Origin: Siphonodentalium dalli
Lineage: Eukaryota > Mollusca > Scaphopoda > Gadilida > Siphonodentaliidae
Assembly: GCA_032622095.1 (NCBI GenBank)
Contig: CP136068.1
Location: 15,605,729-15,669,728 of the forward strand
Direction of reading: 5' to 3'
Length of the DNA: 64,000 nt
In this document: positions 23,173 through 36,515 of the stretch, in pieces
Layout: the number at the start of each line of letters is the position of its first letter
Numbering within the stretch: position 1 is the first letter of the stretch
The notes under the pieces: model-generated
Seen by the model: only the letters and a program-made list of their open reading frames with translations
What the model was told of the DNA's origin: nothing
Database searches by the model: none
Position numbers and translations under genes: made by a program

Positions 23173-26100
23173 TTGCTTTACATTGCTATTAAAAAAACAA
23201 CAAAAAATTATTTTCTGTTAATTTTGGTAAATATTTATTATAAATTGCCAATTCTGCACGAAAAGGGTTTAAAATTGGACAATATATCCCTCTCAAAATG
23301 TATATTAACATTTCCTCTTCAATTTAGTAATATTATGGTATATAAGGACATACTTCAGTTATACAAGATGCATTAGCTAGTAAAATTGAAAAAAAAGCTA
23401 AATTGTTTTGCTTTATTTTGAGGATTGACACTAATTTTCAGGATGCCTCATATTGGAAAAATAAACCACTACTGCTCGATATAATCCATTTTTGATTTCA
23501 GTAAGGTCTATATTTTGATAAAATACTATAAGAAACGCTGTTATTCACACATATACATATATATAAGAAAAATTTGAATTTTACGAAATTTCATGTCTCA
23601 CCATGATAAGTTGTTATTTCCATATTTTCTTATTTTCAAATGAAAATGACCACATTTTGGACAGATTTAAAGAAGAAACGCATGGATTCGCCTGTATATA
23701 GTAAAGAAAGTGATAAATCTAGTAATTTTCCATGGATGTCATGTACCATTAGGGGGTCAGGGGGTCTAAAGCCCCCCCTCCCCACAATTTTGAGGAGTGT
23801 TAGCCCCCCCCTATTGGGAAAATGTGTCATTTGACCCAATTAAGCTTTTCCGGCACCCAGTAGCCTTATCTGGGACCGTAGCCCCACCCCAAGTCGGGGG
23901 GGGGTGGGTGATGGCATCACCACTAGAGTTACTGTCGTGCAAAACTGTCATGGCAGCTTTGTTAAACAGACAGTATGCCCTGCCATCTGGTTAAATTTCA
24001 TGCCTGAGGCTGTGTCTGATGTTGTATCATAATGTTTCGATATTTAAATTGACTTATGGTTGCTTTACATTGCTATTAAAAAAACAACAAAAAATTATTT
24101 TCTGTTAATTTTGGTAAATATTTATTATAAATTGCCAATTCTGCACGAAAAGGGTTTAAAATTGGACAATATATCCCTCTCAAAATGTATATTAACATTT
24201 CCTCTTCAATTTAGTAATATTATGGTATATAAGGACATACTTCAGTTATACAAGATGCATTAGCTAGTAAAATTGAAAAAAAAGCTAAATTTTTTTGCTT
24301 TATTTTGAGGATTGACACTAATTTTCAGGATGCCTCATATTGGAAAAATAAACCACTACTGCTCGATATAATCCATTTTTGATTTCAGTAAGGTCTATAT
24401 TTTGATAAAATACTATAAGAAACGCTGTTATTCACACATATACATATATATAAGAAAAATTTGAATTTTACGAAATTTCACGTCTCACCATGATAAGTTG
24501 TTATTTCCATATTTTCTTATTTTCAAATGAAAATGACCACATTTTGGACAGATTTAAAGAAGAAACGCATGGATTCGCCTGTATATAGTAAAGAAAGTGA
24601 TAAATCTGGTAATTTTCCATGGATGTCATGTACCATTAGGGGGTCAGGGGGTCTAAAGCCCCCCTCCCCACAATTTTGAGGAGTGTTAGCCCCCCCCTAT
24701 TGGGAAAATGTGTCATTTGACCCAATTAAGCTTTTCCGGCACCCAGTAGCCTTATCTGGGACCGTAGCCCCACCCCAAGTCGGGGGGGGGGTGATGGCAT
24801 CACCACTAGAGTTACTGTCGTGCAAAACTGTCATGGCAGCTTTGTTAAACAGACAGTATGCCCTGCCATCTGGTAAAATTTCATGCCTGAGGCTGTGTCT
24901 GATGTTGTATCATAATGTTTCGATATTTAAATTGACTTATGGTTGCTTTACATTGCTATTAAAAAAACAACAAAAAATTATTTTCTGTTAATTTTGGTAA
25001 ATATTTATTATAAATTGCCAATTCTGCACGAAAAGGGTTTAAAATTGGACAATATATCCCTCTCAAAATGTATATTAACATTTCCTCTTCAATTTAGTAA
25101 TATTATGGTATATAAGGACATACTTCAGTTATACAAGATGCATTAGCTAGTAAAATTGAAAAAAAAGCTAAATTTTTTTGCTTTATTTTGAGGATTGACA
25201 CTAATTTTCAGGATGCCTCATATTGGAAAAATAAACCACTACTGCTCGATATAATCCATTTTTGATTTCAGTAAGGTCTATATTTTGATAAAATACTATA
25301 AGAAACGCTGTTATTCACACATATACATATATATAAGAAAAATTTGAATTTTACGAAATTTCACGTCTCACCATGATAAGTTGTTATTTCCATATTTTCT
25401 TATTTTCAAATGAAAATGACCACATTTTGGACAGATTTAAAGAAGAAACGCATGGATTCGCCTGTATATAGTAAAGAAAGTGATAAATCTGGTAATTTTC
25501 CATGGATGTCATGTACCATTAGGGGGTCAGGGGGTCTAAAGCCCCCCTCCCCACAATTTTGAGGAGTGTTAGCCCCCCCCCCTATTGGGAAAATGTGTCA
25601 TTTGACCCAATTAAGCTTTTCCGGCACCCAGTAGCCTTATCTGGGACCGTAGCCCCACCCCAAGTCGGGGGGGGGGGGGTGATGGCATCACCACTAGAGT
25701 TACTGTCGTGCAAAACTGTCATGGCAGCTTTGTTAAACAGACAGTATGCCCTGCCATCTGGTAAAATTTCATGCCTGAGGCTGTGTCTGATGTTGTATCA
25801 TAATGTTTCGATATTTAAATTGACTTATGGTTGCTTTACATTGCTATTAAAAAAACAACAAAAAATTATTTTCTGTTAATTTTGGTAAATATTTATTATA
25901 AATTGCCAATTCTGCACGAAAAGGGTTTAAAATTGGACAATATATCCCTCTCAAAATGTATATTAACATTTCCTCTTCAATTTAGTAATATTATGGTATA
26001 TAAGGACATACTTCAGTTATACAAGATGCATTAGCTAGTAAAATTGAAAAAAAAGCTAAATTGTTTTGCTTTATTTTGAGGATTGACACTAATTTTCAGG

Positions 26101-27604
26101 ATGCCTCATATTGGAAAAATAAACCACTACTGCTCGATATAATCCATTTTTGATTTCAGTAAGGTCTATATTTTGATAAAATACTATAAGAAACGCTGTT
26201 ATTCACACATATACATATATATAAGAAAAATTTGAATTTTACGAAATTTCATGTCTCACCATGATAAGTTGTTATTTCCATATTTTCTTATTTTCAAATG
26301 AAAATGACCACATTTTGGACAGATTTAAAGAAGAAACGCATGGATTCGCCTGTATATAGTAAAGAAAGTGATAAATCTAGTAATTTTCCATGGATGTCAT
26401 GTACCATTAGGGGGTCAGGGGGTCTAAAGCCCCCCCTCCCCACAATTTTGAGGAGTGTTAGCCCCCCCCCTATTGGGAAAATGTGTCATTTGACCCAATT
26501 AAGCTTTTCCGGCACCCAGTAGCCTTATCTGGGACCGTAGCCCCACCCCAAGTCGGGGGGGGGTGGGTGATGGCATCACCACTAGAGTTACTGTCGTGCA
26601 AAACTGTCATGGCAGCTTTGTTAAACAGACAGTATGCCCTGCCATCTGGTTAAATTTCATGCCTGAGGCTGTGTCTGATGTTGTATCATAATGTTTCGAT
26701 ATTTAAATTGACTTATGGTTGCTTTACATTGCTATTAAAAAAACAACAAAAAATTATTTTCTGTTAATTTTGGTAAATATTTATTATAAATTGCCAATTC
26801 TGCACGAAAAGGGTTTAAAATTGGACAATATATCCCTCTCAAAATGTATATTAACATTTCCTCTTCAATTTAGTAATATTATGGTATATAAGGACATACT
26901 TCAGTTATACAAGATGCATTAGCTAGTAAAATTGAAAAAAAAGCTAAATTTTTTTGCTTTATTTTGAGGATTGACACTAATTTTCAGGATGCCTCATATT
27001 GGAAAAATAAACCACTACTGCTCGATATAATCCATTTTTGATTTCAGTAAGGTCTATATTTTGATAAAATACTATAAGAAACGCTGTTATTCACACATAT
27101 ACATATATATAAGAAAAATTTGAATTTTACGAAATTTCACGTCTCACCATGATAAGTTGTTATTTCCATATTTTCTTATTTTCAAATGAAAATGACCACA
27201 TTTTGGACAGATTTAAAGAAGAAACGCATGGATTCGCCTGTATATAGTAAAGAAAGTGATAAATCTGGTAATTTTCCATGGATGTCATGTACCATTAGGG
27301 GGTCAGGGGGTCTAAAGCCCCCCTCCCCACAATTTTGAGGAGTGTTAGCCCCCCCCTATTGGGAAAATGTGTCATTTGACCCAATTAAGCTTTTCCGGCA
27401 CCCAGTAGCCTTATCTGGGACCGTAGCCCCACCCCAAGTCGGGGGGGGGGGGGTGATGGCATCACCACTAGAGTTACTGTCGTGCAAAACTGTCATGGCA
27501 GCTTTGTTAAACAGACAGTATGCCCTGCCATCTGGTAAAATTTCATGCCTGAGGCTGTGTCTGATGTTGTATCATAATGTTTCGATATTTAAATTGACTT
27601 ATGG
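23173..27604. repeat. Pentameric higher-order repeat, copy 2 (about 4,432 bp)
   Basis: Unit starts are 23173 (V), 24060 (N), 24943 (N), 25831 (V) and 26719 (N), with lengths 887, 883, 888, 888 and 886. Both V units show all five markers. Homopolymer lengths match copy 1 position by position almost exactly (for example the 10-base G-run of the second unit at 20352 and 24782), which points to a very recent duplication. Confidence 0.9.
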
Positions 27605-29377
27605 TTGCTTTACATTGCTATTAAAAAAACAACAAAAAATTATTTTCTGTTAATTTTGGTAAATATTTATTATAAATTGCCAATTCTGCACGAAAAGGGT
27701 TTAAAATTGGACAATATATCCCTCTCAAAATGTATATTAACATTTCCTCTTCAATTTAGTAATATTATGGTATATAAGGACATACTTCAGTTATACAAGA
27801 TGCATTAGCTAGTAAAATTGAAAAAAAAGCTAAATTGTTTTGCTTTATTTTGAGGATTGACACTAATTTTCAGGATGCCTCATATTGGAAAAATAAACCA
27901 CTACTGCTCGATATAATCCATTTTTGATTTCAGTAAGGTCTATATTTTGATAAAATACTATAAGAAACGCTGTTATTCACACATATACATATATATAAGA
28001 AAAATTTGAATTTTACGAAATTTCATGTCTCACCATGATAAGTTGTTATTTCCATATTTTCTTATTTTCAAATGAAAATGACCACATTTTGGACAGATTT
28101 AAAGAAGAAACGCATGGATTCGCCTGTATATAGTAAAGAAAGTGATAAATCTAGTAATTTTCCATGGATGTCATGTACCATTAGGGGGTCAGGGGGTCTA
28201 AAGCCCCCCCTCCCCACAATTTTGAGGAGTGTTAGCCCCCCCCTATTGGGAAAATGTGTCATTTGACCCAATTAAGCTTTTCCGGCACCCAGTAGCCTTA
28301 TCTGGGACCGTAGCCCCACCCCAAGTCGGGGGGGGTGGGTGATGGCATCACCACTAGAGTTACTGTCGTGCAAAACTGTCATGGCAGCTTTGTTAAACAG
28401 ACAGTATGCCCTGCCATCTGGTTAAATTTCATGCCTGAGGCTGTGTCTGATGTTGTATCATAATGTTTCGATATTTAAATTGACTTATGGTTTCTTTACA
28501 TTGCTATTAAAAAAACAACAACAAATTATTTTCTGTTAATTTTGGTAAATATTTATTATAAATTGCCAATTCTGCACGAAAAGGGTTTAAAATTGGACAA
28601 TATATCCCTCTCAAAATGTATATTAACATTTCCTCTTCAATTTAGTAATATTATGGTATATAAGGACATACTTCAGTTATACAAGATGCATTAGCTAGTA
28701 AAATTGAAAAAAAAGCTAAATTTTTTTGCTTTATTTTGAGGATTGACACTAATTTTCAGGATGCCTCATATTGGAAAAATAAACCACTACTGCTCGATAT
28801 AATCCATTTTTGATTTCAGTAAGGTCTATATTTTGATAAAATACTATAAGAAACGCTGTTATTCACACATATACATATATATAAGAAAAATTTGAATTTT
28901 ACGAACTTTCACGTCTCACCATGATAAGTTGTTATTTCCATATTTTCTTATTTTCAAATGAAAATGACCACATTTTGGACAGATTTAAAGAAGAAACGCA
29001 TGGATTCGCCTGTATATAGTAAAGAAAGTGATAAATCTGGTAAATTTCCATGGATGTCATGTACCATTAGGGGGTCAGGGGGTCTAAAGCCCCCCCTCCC
29101 CACAATTTTGAGGAGTGTTAGCCCCCCCCCCCCCTATTGGGAAAATGTGTCATTTGACCCAATTAAGCTTTTCCGGCACCCAGTAGCCTTATCTGGGACC
29201 GTAGCCCCACCCCAAGTCGGGGGGGGTGATGGCATCACCACTAGAGTTACTGTCGTGCAAAACTGTCATGGCAGCTTTGTTAAACAGACAGTATGCCCTG
29301 CCATCTGGTAAAATTTCATGCCTGAGGCTGTGTCTGATGTTGTATCATAATGTTTCGATATTTAAATTGACTTATGG
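27605..29377. repeat. Pentameric higher-order repeat, partial copy 3 (V-N)
   Basis: The unit at 27605 is V-type with all five markers. The unit at 28491 is N-type but has private changes (GGTTTCTTTAC at its start, GAACTTTCACG near 28903, GGTAAATTTCC near 29040) and a long C-run near 29121, so the periodic pattern decays here. Confidence 0.85.
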
Positions 29378-32300
29378 TTGCTTTACATTGCTATTAAAAA
29401 AACAACAAAAAATTATTTTCTGTTAATTTTGGTAAATATTTATTATAAATTGCCAATTCTGCACGAAAAGGGTTTAAAATTGGACAATATATCCCTCTCA
29501 AAATGTATATTAACATTTCCTCTTCAATTTAGTAATATTATGGTATATAAGGACATACTTCAGTTATACAAGATGCATTAGCTAGTAAAATTGAAAAAAA
29601 AGCTAAATTTTTTTGCTTTATTTTGAGGATTGACACTAATTTTCAGGATGCCTCATATTGGAAAAATAAACCACTACTGCTCGATATAATCCATTTTTGA
29701 TTTCAGTAAGGTCTATATTTTGATAAAATACTATAAGAAACGCTGTTATTCACACATATACATATATATAAGAAAAATTTGAATTTTACGAAATTTCACG
29801 TCTCACCATGATAAGTTGTTATTTCCATATTTTCTTATTTTCAAATGAAAATGACCACATTTTGGACAGATTTAAAGAAGAAACGCATGGATTCGCCTGT
29901 ATATAGTAAAGAAAGTGATAAATCTGGTAATTTTCCATGGATGTCATGTACCATTAGGGGGTCAGGGGGTCTAAAGCCCCCCCTCCCCACAATTTTGAGG
30001 AGTGTTAGCCCCACCCCCTATTGGGCAAATGTGTCATTTGACCCAATTAAGCTTTTCCGGCACCCAGTAGCCTTATCTGGGACCGTAGCCCCACCCCAAG
30101 TCGGGGGGCGGGGGGTGATGGCATCACCACTAGAGTTACTGTCGTGCAAAACTGTCATGGCAGCTTTGTTAAACAGACAGTATGCCCTGCCATCTGGTAA
30201 AATTTCATGCCTGAGGCTGTGTCTGATGTTGTATCATAATGTTTCGATATTTAAATTGACTTATGGTTGCTTTACATTGCTATTAAAAAAACAACAAAAA
30301 ATTATTTTCTGTTAATTTTGGTAAATATTTATTATAAATTGCCAATTCTGCACGAAAAGGGTTTAAAATTGGACAATATATCCCTCTCAAAATGTATATT
30401 AACATTTCCTCTTCAATTTAGTAATATTATGGTATATAAGGACATACTTCAGTTATACAAGATGCATTAGCTAGTAAAATTGAAAAAAAAGCTAAATTTT
30501 TTTGCTTTATTTTGAGGATTGACACTAATTTTCAGGATGCCTCATATTGGAAAAATAAACCACTACTGCTCGATATAATCCATTTTTGATTTCAGTAAGG
30601 TCTATATTTTGATAAAATACTATAAGAAACGCTGTTATTCACACATATACATATATATAGGAATCAGGGAGCTAAATGTGTTCTAGAGTCGGGGAGCGAG
30701 TACACCGTGGAACCATAAAGGTGAAGGTAACTGAAGAATGACCTTCACCTGATACATGCGACACGTTATTAAAGGATGACATCGCGTTTATTTGATTTGT
30801 ACATAATATCTAAATAATTTAAACTGGTGAATGAATGGGGGAACGGATTTTTGTGAGCGGGAAATGTATTTAACTAGCTGTTGTAGATTTGGGTTTTTCC
30901 AGATCAAATTTAGCTGTGAGATAGCCCTGTCGTACACTTGGGGATTTATTTTAAAAAGTAAACACATGACCTATGATTTTTCTTGCATTTTCGTGATCAA
31001 CTGGTGTCAATCTAGCTGGGTAAACATCACTGGTATGGCCTGCAGGCTTCAATTCAGCGAATTTGGCCGAAACGTTAACACTGTCGCCTATGGGAAACCA
31101 TTTAGTTCCGTGATTCCTATAAGAAAAATTTGAATTTTACGAAATTTCACGTCTCACCATGATAAGTTGTTATTTCCATATTTTCTTATTTTCAAATGAA
31201 AATGACCAGATTTTGGACAGATTTAAAGAAGAAACGCATGGATTCGCCTGTATATAGTAAAGAAAGTGATAAATCTGGTAATTTTCCATGGATGTGATGT
31301 ACCATTAGGGGGTCAGGGGGTCTAAAGCCCCCCTCCCCACAATTTTGAGGAGTGTTAGCCCCCCCCCCCTATTGGGAAAATGTGTCATTTGACCCAATTA
31401 AGCTTTTCCGGCACCCAGTAGCCTTATCTGGGACCGTAGCCCCACCCCAAGTCGGGGGGGGGGGGTGATGGCATCACCACTAGAGTTACTGTCGTGCAAA
31501 ACTGTCATGGCAGCTTTGTTAAACAGACAGTATGCCCTGCCATCTGGTAAAATTTCATGCCTGAGGCTGTGTCTGATGTTGTATCATAATGTTTCGATAT
31601 TTAAATTGACTTATGGTTGCTTTACATTGCTATTAAAAAAACAACAAAAAATTATTTTCTGTTAATTTTGGTAAATATTTATTATAAATTGCCAATTGTG
31701 CACGAAAAGGGTTTAAAATTGGACAATATATCCCTCTCAAAATGTATATTAACATTTCCTCTTCAATTTAGTAATATTATGGTATATAAGGACATACTTC
31801 AGTTATACAAGATGCATTAGCTAGTAAAATTGAAAAAAAAGCTAAATTTTTTTGCTTTATTTTGAGGATTGACACTAATTTTCAGGATGCCTCATATTGG
31901 AAAAATAAACCACTACTGCTCGATATAATCCATTTTTGATTTCAGTAAGGTCTATATTTTGATAAAATACTATAAGAAACGCTGTTATTCACACATATAC
32001 ATATATATAAGAAAAATTTGAATTTTACGAAATTTCACGTCTCACCATGATAAGTTGTTATTTCCATATTTTCTTATTTTCAAATGAAAATGACCACATT
32101 TTGGACAGATTTAAAGAAGAAACGCATGGATTCGCCTGTATATAGTAAAGAAAGTGATAAATCTGGTAATTTTCCATGGATGTCATGTACCATTAGGGGG
32201 TCAGGGGGTCTAAAGCCCCCCCTCCCCACAATTTTGAGGAGTGTTAGCCCCCCCCCCCCTATTGGGAAAATGTGTCATTTGACCCAATTAAGCTTTTCCG

Positions 32301-32506
32301 GCACCCAGTAGCCTTATCTGGGACCGTAGCCCCACCCCAAGTCGGGGGGGGGGGGTGATGGCATCACCACTAGAGTTACTGTCGTGCAAAACTGTCATGG
32401 CAGCTTTGTTAAACAGACAGTATGCCCTGCCATCTGGTAAAATTTCATGCCTGAGGCTGTGTCTGATGTTGTATCATAATGTTTCGATATTTAAATTGAC
32501 TTATGG
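29378..32506. repeat. Mixed satellite units (S, L, S)
   Basis: Unit starts are 29378, 30267 and 31617. The first has two rare markers together, TATTGGGCAAATG (near 30018) and a G-run interrupted by C (near 30103), and the same pair recurs in the unit at 61566. The third has TTGTGCACGAA in place of TTCTGCACGAA near 31697. Confidence 0.92.
30660..31121. mobile_element. MITE-like TIR element, copy 7
   Basis: Two substitutions: C to A at 30715 and G to A at 30912. It is the first insert after the insert-free block of short units. Host unit 30267-31616. Confidence 0.85.
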
Positions 32507-35500
32507 TTGCTTTACATTGCTATTAAAAAAACAACAAAAAAATATTTTCTGTTAATTTTGGTAAATATTTATAGTAAATTGCCAATTCTGCACGAAAAGG
32601 GTTTAAAATTGAACAATATATCCCTCTCAAAATGTATATTAACATTTCCTCTTCAATTTAGTAATATTATGGTATATAAGGACATACTTCAGTTATACAA
32701 GATGCATTAGCTAGTAAAATTGAAAAAAAAGCTAATTTTTTTTGCTTTATTTTGAGGATTGACACTAATTTTCAGGATGCCTCATATTGGAAAAATAAAC
32801 CACTACTGCTCGATATAATCCATTTTTGATTTCAGTAAGGTCTATATTTTGATAAAATACTATAAGAAACGCTGTTATTCACACATATACATATATATAA
32901 GAAAAATTTGAATTTTACGAAATTTCACGTCTCACCATGATAAGTTGTTATTTCCATATTTTCTTATTTTCAAATGAAAATGACCACATTTTGGACAGAT
33001 TTAAAGAAGAAACGCATGGATTCGCCTGTATATAGTAAAGAAAGTGATAAATCTGGTAATTTTCCATGGATGTCATGTACCATTATGGGGTCAGGGGGTC
33101 TAAAGCCACCCCCTCCCCACAATTTTGAGGAGTGTTAGCCCCCCCCCCTATTGGGAAAATGTGTCATTTGACCCAATTAAGCTTTTCCGGCACCCAGTAG
33201 CCTTATCTGGGACCGTAGCCCCACCCCAAGTCGGGGGGGGGGTGATGGCATCACCACTAGAGTTACTGTCGTGCAAAACTGTCATGGCAGCTTTGTTAAA
33301 CAGACAGTATGCCCTGCCATCTGGTAAAATTTCATGCCTGAGGCTGTGTCTGATGTTGTATCATAATGTTTCGATATTTAAATTGACTTATGGTTGCTTT
33401 ACATTGCTATTAAAAAAACAACAAAAAATTATTTTCTGTTAATTTTGGTAAATATTTATTATAAATTGCCAATTCTGCACGAAAAGGGTTTAAAATTGGA
33501 CAATATATCCCTCTCAAAATGTATATTAACATTTCCTCTTCAATTTAGTAATATTATGGTATATAAGGACATACTTCAGTTATACAAGATGCATTAGCTA
33601 GTAAAATTGAAAAAAAAGCTAAATTTTTTTGCTTTATTTTGAGGATTGACACTAATTTTCAGGATGCCTCATATTGGAAAAATAAACCACTACTGCTCGA
33701 TATAATCCATTTTTGATTTCAGTAAGGTCTATATTTTGATAAAATACTATAAGAAACGCTGTTATTCACACATATACATATATATAGGAATCAGGGAGCT
33801 AAATGTGTTCTAGAGTCGGGGAGCGAGTACACCGTGGAACCCTAAAGGTGAAGGTAACTGAAGAATGACCTTCACCTGATACATGCGACACGTTATTAAA
33901 GGATGACATCGCGTTTATTTGATTTGTACATAATATCTAAATAATTTAAACTGGTGAATGAATGGGGGAACGGATTTTTGTGAGCGGGAAATGTATTTAA
34001 CTAGCTGTTGTAGATTTGGGTTTTTCCAGATCAAATTTGGCTGTGAGATAGCCCTGTCGTACACTTGGGGATTTATTTTAAAAAGTAAACACATGACCTA
34101 TGATTTTTCTTGCATTTTCGTGATCAACTGGTGTCAATCTAGCTGGGTAAACATCACTGGTATGGCCTGCAGGCTTCAATTCAGCGAATTTGGCCGAAAT
34201 GTTAACACTGTCGCCTATGGGAAACCATTTAGTTCCGTGATTCCTATAAGAAAAATTTGAATTTTACGAAATTTCACGTCTCACCATGATAAGTTGTTAT
34301 TTCCATATTTTCTTATTTTCAAATGAAAATGACCACATTTTGGACAGATTTAAAGAAGAAACGCATGGATTCGCCTGTATATAGTAAAGAAAGTGATAAA
34401 TCTGGTAATTTTCCATGGATGTCATGTACCATTAGGGGGTCAGGGGGTCTAAAGCCCCCCCTCCCCACAATTTTGAGGAGTGTTAGCCCCCCCCCTATTG
34501 GGAAAATGTGTCATTTGACCCAATTAAGCTTTTCCGGCACCCAGTAGGCTTATCTGGGACCGTAGCCCCACCCCAAGTCGGGGGGGGGGGGGGTGATGGC
34601 ATCACCACTAGAGTTACTGTCGTGCAAAACTGTCATGGCAGCTTTGTTAAACAGACAGTATGCCCTGCCATCTGGTAAAATTTCATGCCTGAGGCTGTGT
34701 CTGATGTTGTATCATAATGTTTCGATATTTAAATTGACTTATGGTTGCTTTACATTGCTATTAAAAAAACAACAAAAAAATATTTTCTGTTAATTTTGGT
34801 AAATATTTATAGTAAATTGCCAATTCTGCACGAAAAGGGTTTAAAATTGAACAATATATCCCTCTCAAAATGTATATTAACATTTCCTCTTCAATTTAGT
34901 AATATTATGGTATATAAGGACATACTTCAGTTATACAAGATGCATTAGCTAGTAAAATTGAAAAAAAAGCTAATTTTTTTTGCTTTATTTTGAGGATTGA
35001 CACTAATTTTCAGGATGCCTCATATTGGAAAAATAAACCACTACTGCTCGATATAATCCATTTTTGATTTCAGTAAGGTCTATATTTTGATAAAATACTA
35101 TAAGAAACGCTGTTATTCACACATATACATATATATAAGAAAAATTTGAATTTTACGAAATTTCACGTCTCACCATGATAAGTTGTTATTTCCATATTTT
35201 CTTATTTTCAAATGAAAATGACCACATTTTGGACAGATTTAAAGAAGAAACGCATGGATTCGCCTGTATATAGTAAAGAAAGTGATAAATCTGGTAATTT
35301 TCCATGGATGTCATGTACCATTAGGGGGTCAGGGGGTCTAAAGCCCCCCCTCCCCACAATTTTGAGGAGTGTTAGCCCCCCCCCTATTGGAAAAATGTGT
35401 CATTTGACCCAATTAAGCTTTTCCGGCACCCAGTAGCCTTATCTGGGACCGTAGCCCCACCCCAAGTCGGGGGGGGGGGTGATGGCATCACCACTAGAGT

Positions 35501-36515
35501 TACTGTCGTGCAAAACTGTCATGGCAGCTTTGTTAAACAGACAGTATGCCCTGCCATCTGGTAAAATTTCATGCCTGAGGCTGTGTCTGATGTTGTATCA
35601 TAATGTTTCGATATTTAAATTGACTTATGGTTGCTTTACATTGCTATTAAAAAAACAACAAAAAATTATTTTCTGTTAATTTTGGTAAATATTTATTATA
35701 AATTGCCAATTCTGCACGAAAAGGGTATAAAATTGGACAATATATCCCTCTAAAAATGTATATTAACATTTCCTCTTCAATTTAGTAATATTATGGTATA
35801 TAAGGACATACTTCTGTTATACAAGATGCATTAGCTAGTAAAATTGAAAAAAAAGCTAATTTTTTTTGCTTTATTTTGAGGATTGACACTAATTTTCAGG
35901 ATGCCTCATATTGGAAAAATAAACCACTACTGCTCGATATAATCCATTTTTGATTTCAGTAAGGTCTATATTTTGATAAAATACTATAAGAAACGCTGTT
36001 ATTCACACATATACATATATATAAGAAAAATTTGAATTTTACGAAATTTCACGTCTCACCATGATAAGTTGTTATTTCCATATTTTCTTATTTTCAAATG
36101 AAAATGACCACATTTTGGACAGATTTAAAGAAGAAACGCATGGATTCGCCTGTATATAGTAAAGAAAGTGATAAATCTGGTAATTTTCCATGGATGTCAT
36201 GTACCATTAGGGGGTCAGGGGTCTAAAGCCCCCCCTCCCCACAATTTTGAGGAGTGTTAGCCCCCCCCTATTGGGAAAATGTGTCATTTGACCCAATTAA
36301 GCTTTTCCGGCACCCAGTAGCCTTATCTGGGACCGTAGCCCCACCCCAAGTCGGGGGGGGGGGGTGATGGCATCACCACTAGAGTTACTGTCGTGCAAAA
36401 CTGTCATGGCAGCTTTGTTAAACAGACAGTATGCCCTGCCATCTGGTAAAATTTCATGCCTGAGGCTGTGTCTGATGTTGTATCATAATGTTTCGATATT
36501 TAAATTGACTTATGG
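32507..36515. repeat. Higher-order repeat of about 4,010 bp, copy 1 (S-L-S-S)
   Basis: Unit starts are 32507, 33394 (long), 34745 and 35631. The first unit has TTTATAGTAAATT, AAATTGAACAAT and CATTATGGGGTC; the long unit has CGAAATGTTAAC inside the insert and GTAGGCTTATC. These recur at the corresponding places 4,009-4,013 bp downstream. The unit at 34745 has the first two markers but not the third. Confidence 0.85.
33787..34248. mobile_element. MITE-like TIR element, copy 8
   Basis: One substitution, C to T at 34200, shared only with copy 9, 4.01 kb downstream. This links the two as corresponding positions of a higher-order repeat. Host unit 33394-34744. Confidence 0.85.

Noticed and set aside
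29845-30315. Open frame of 156 codons across the C- and G-runs, also at 38336, 61144 and (164 codons) 447
   Set aside because: It is open only where C-run and G-run lengths happen to keep phase. In most units the same stretch is split by frameshifts, and its predicted product has no recognisable domain.
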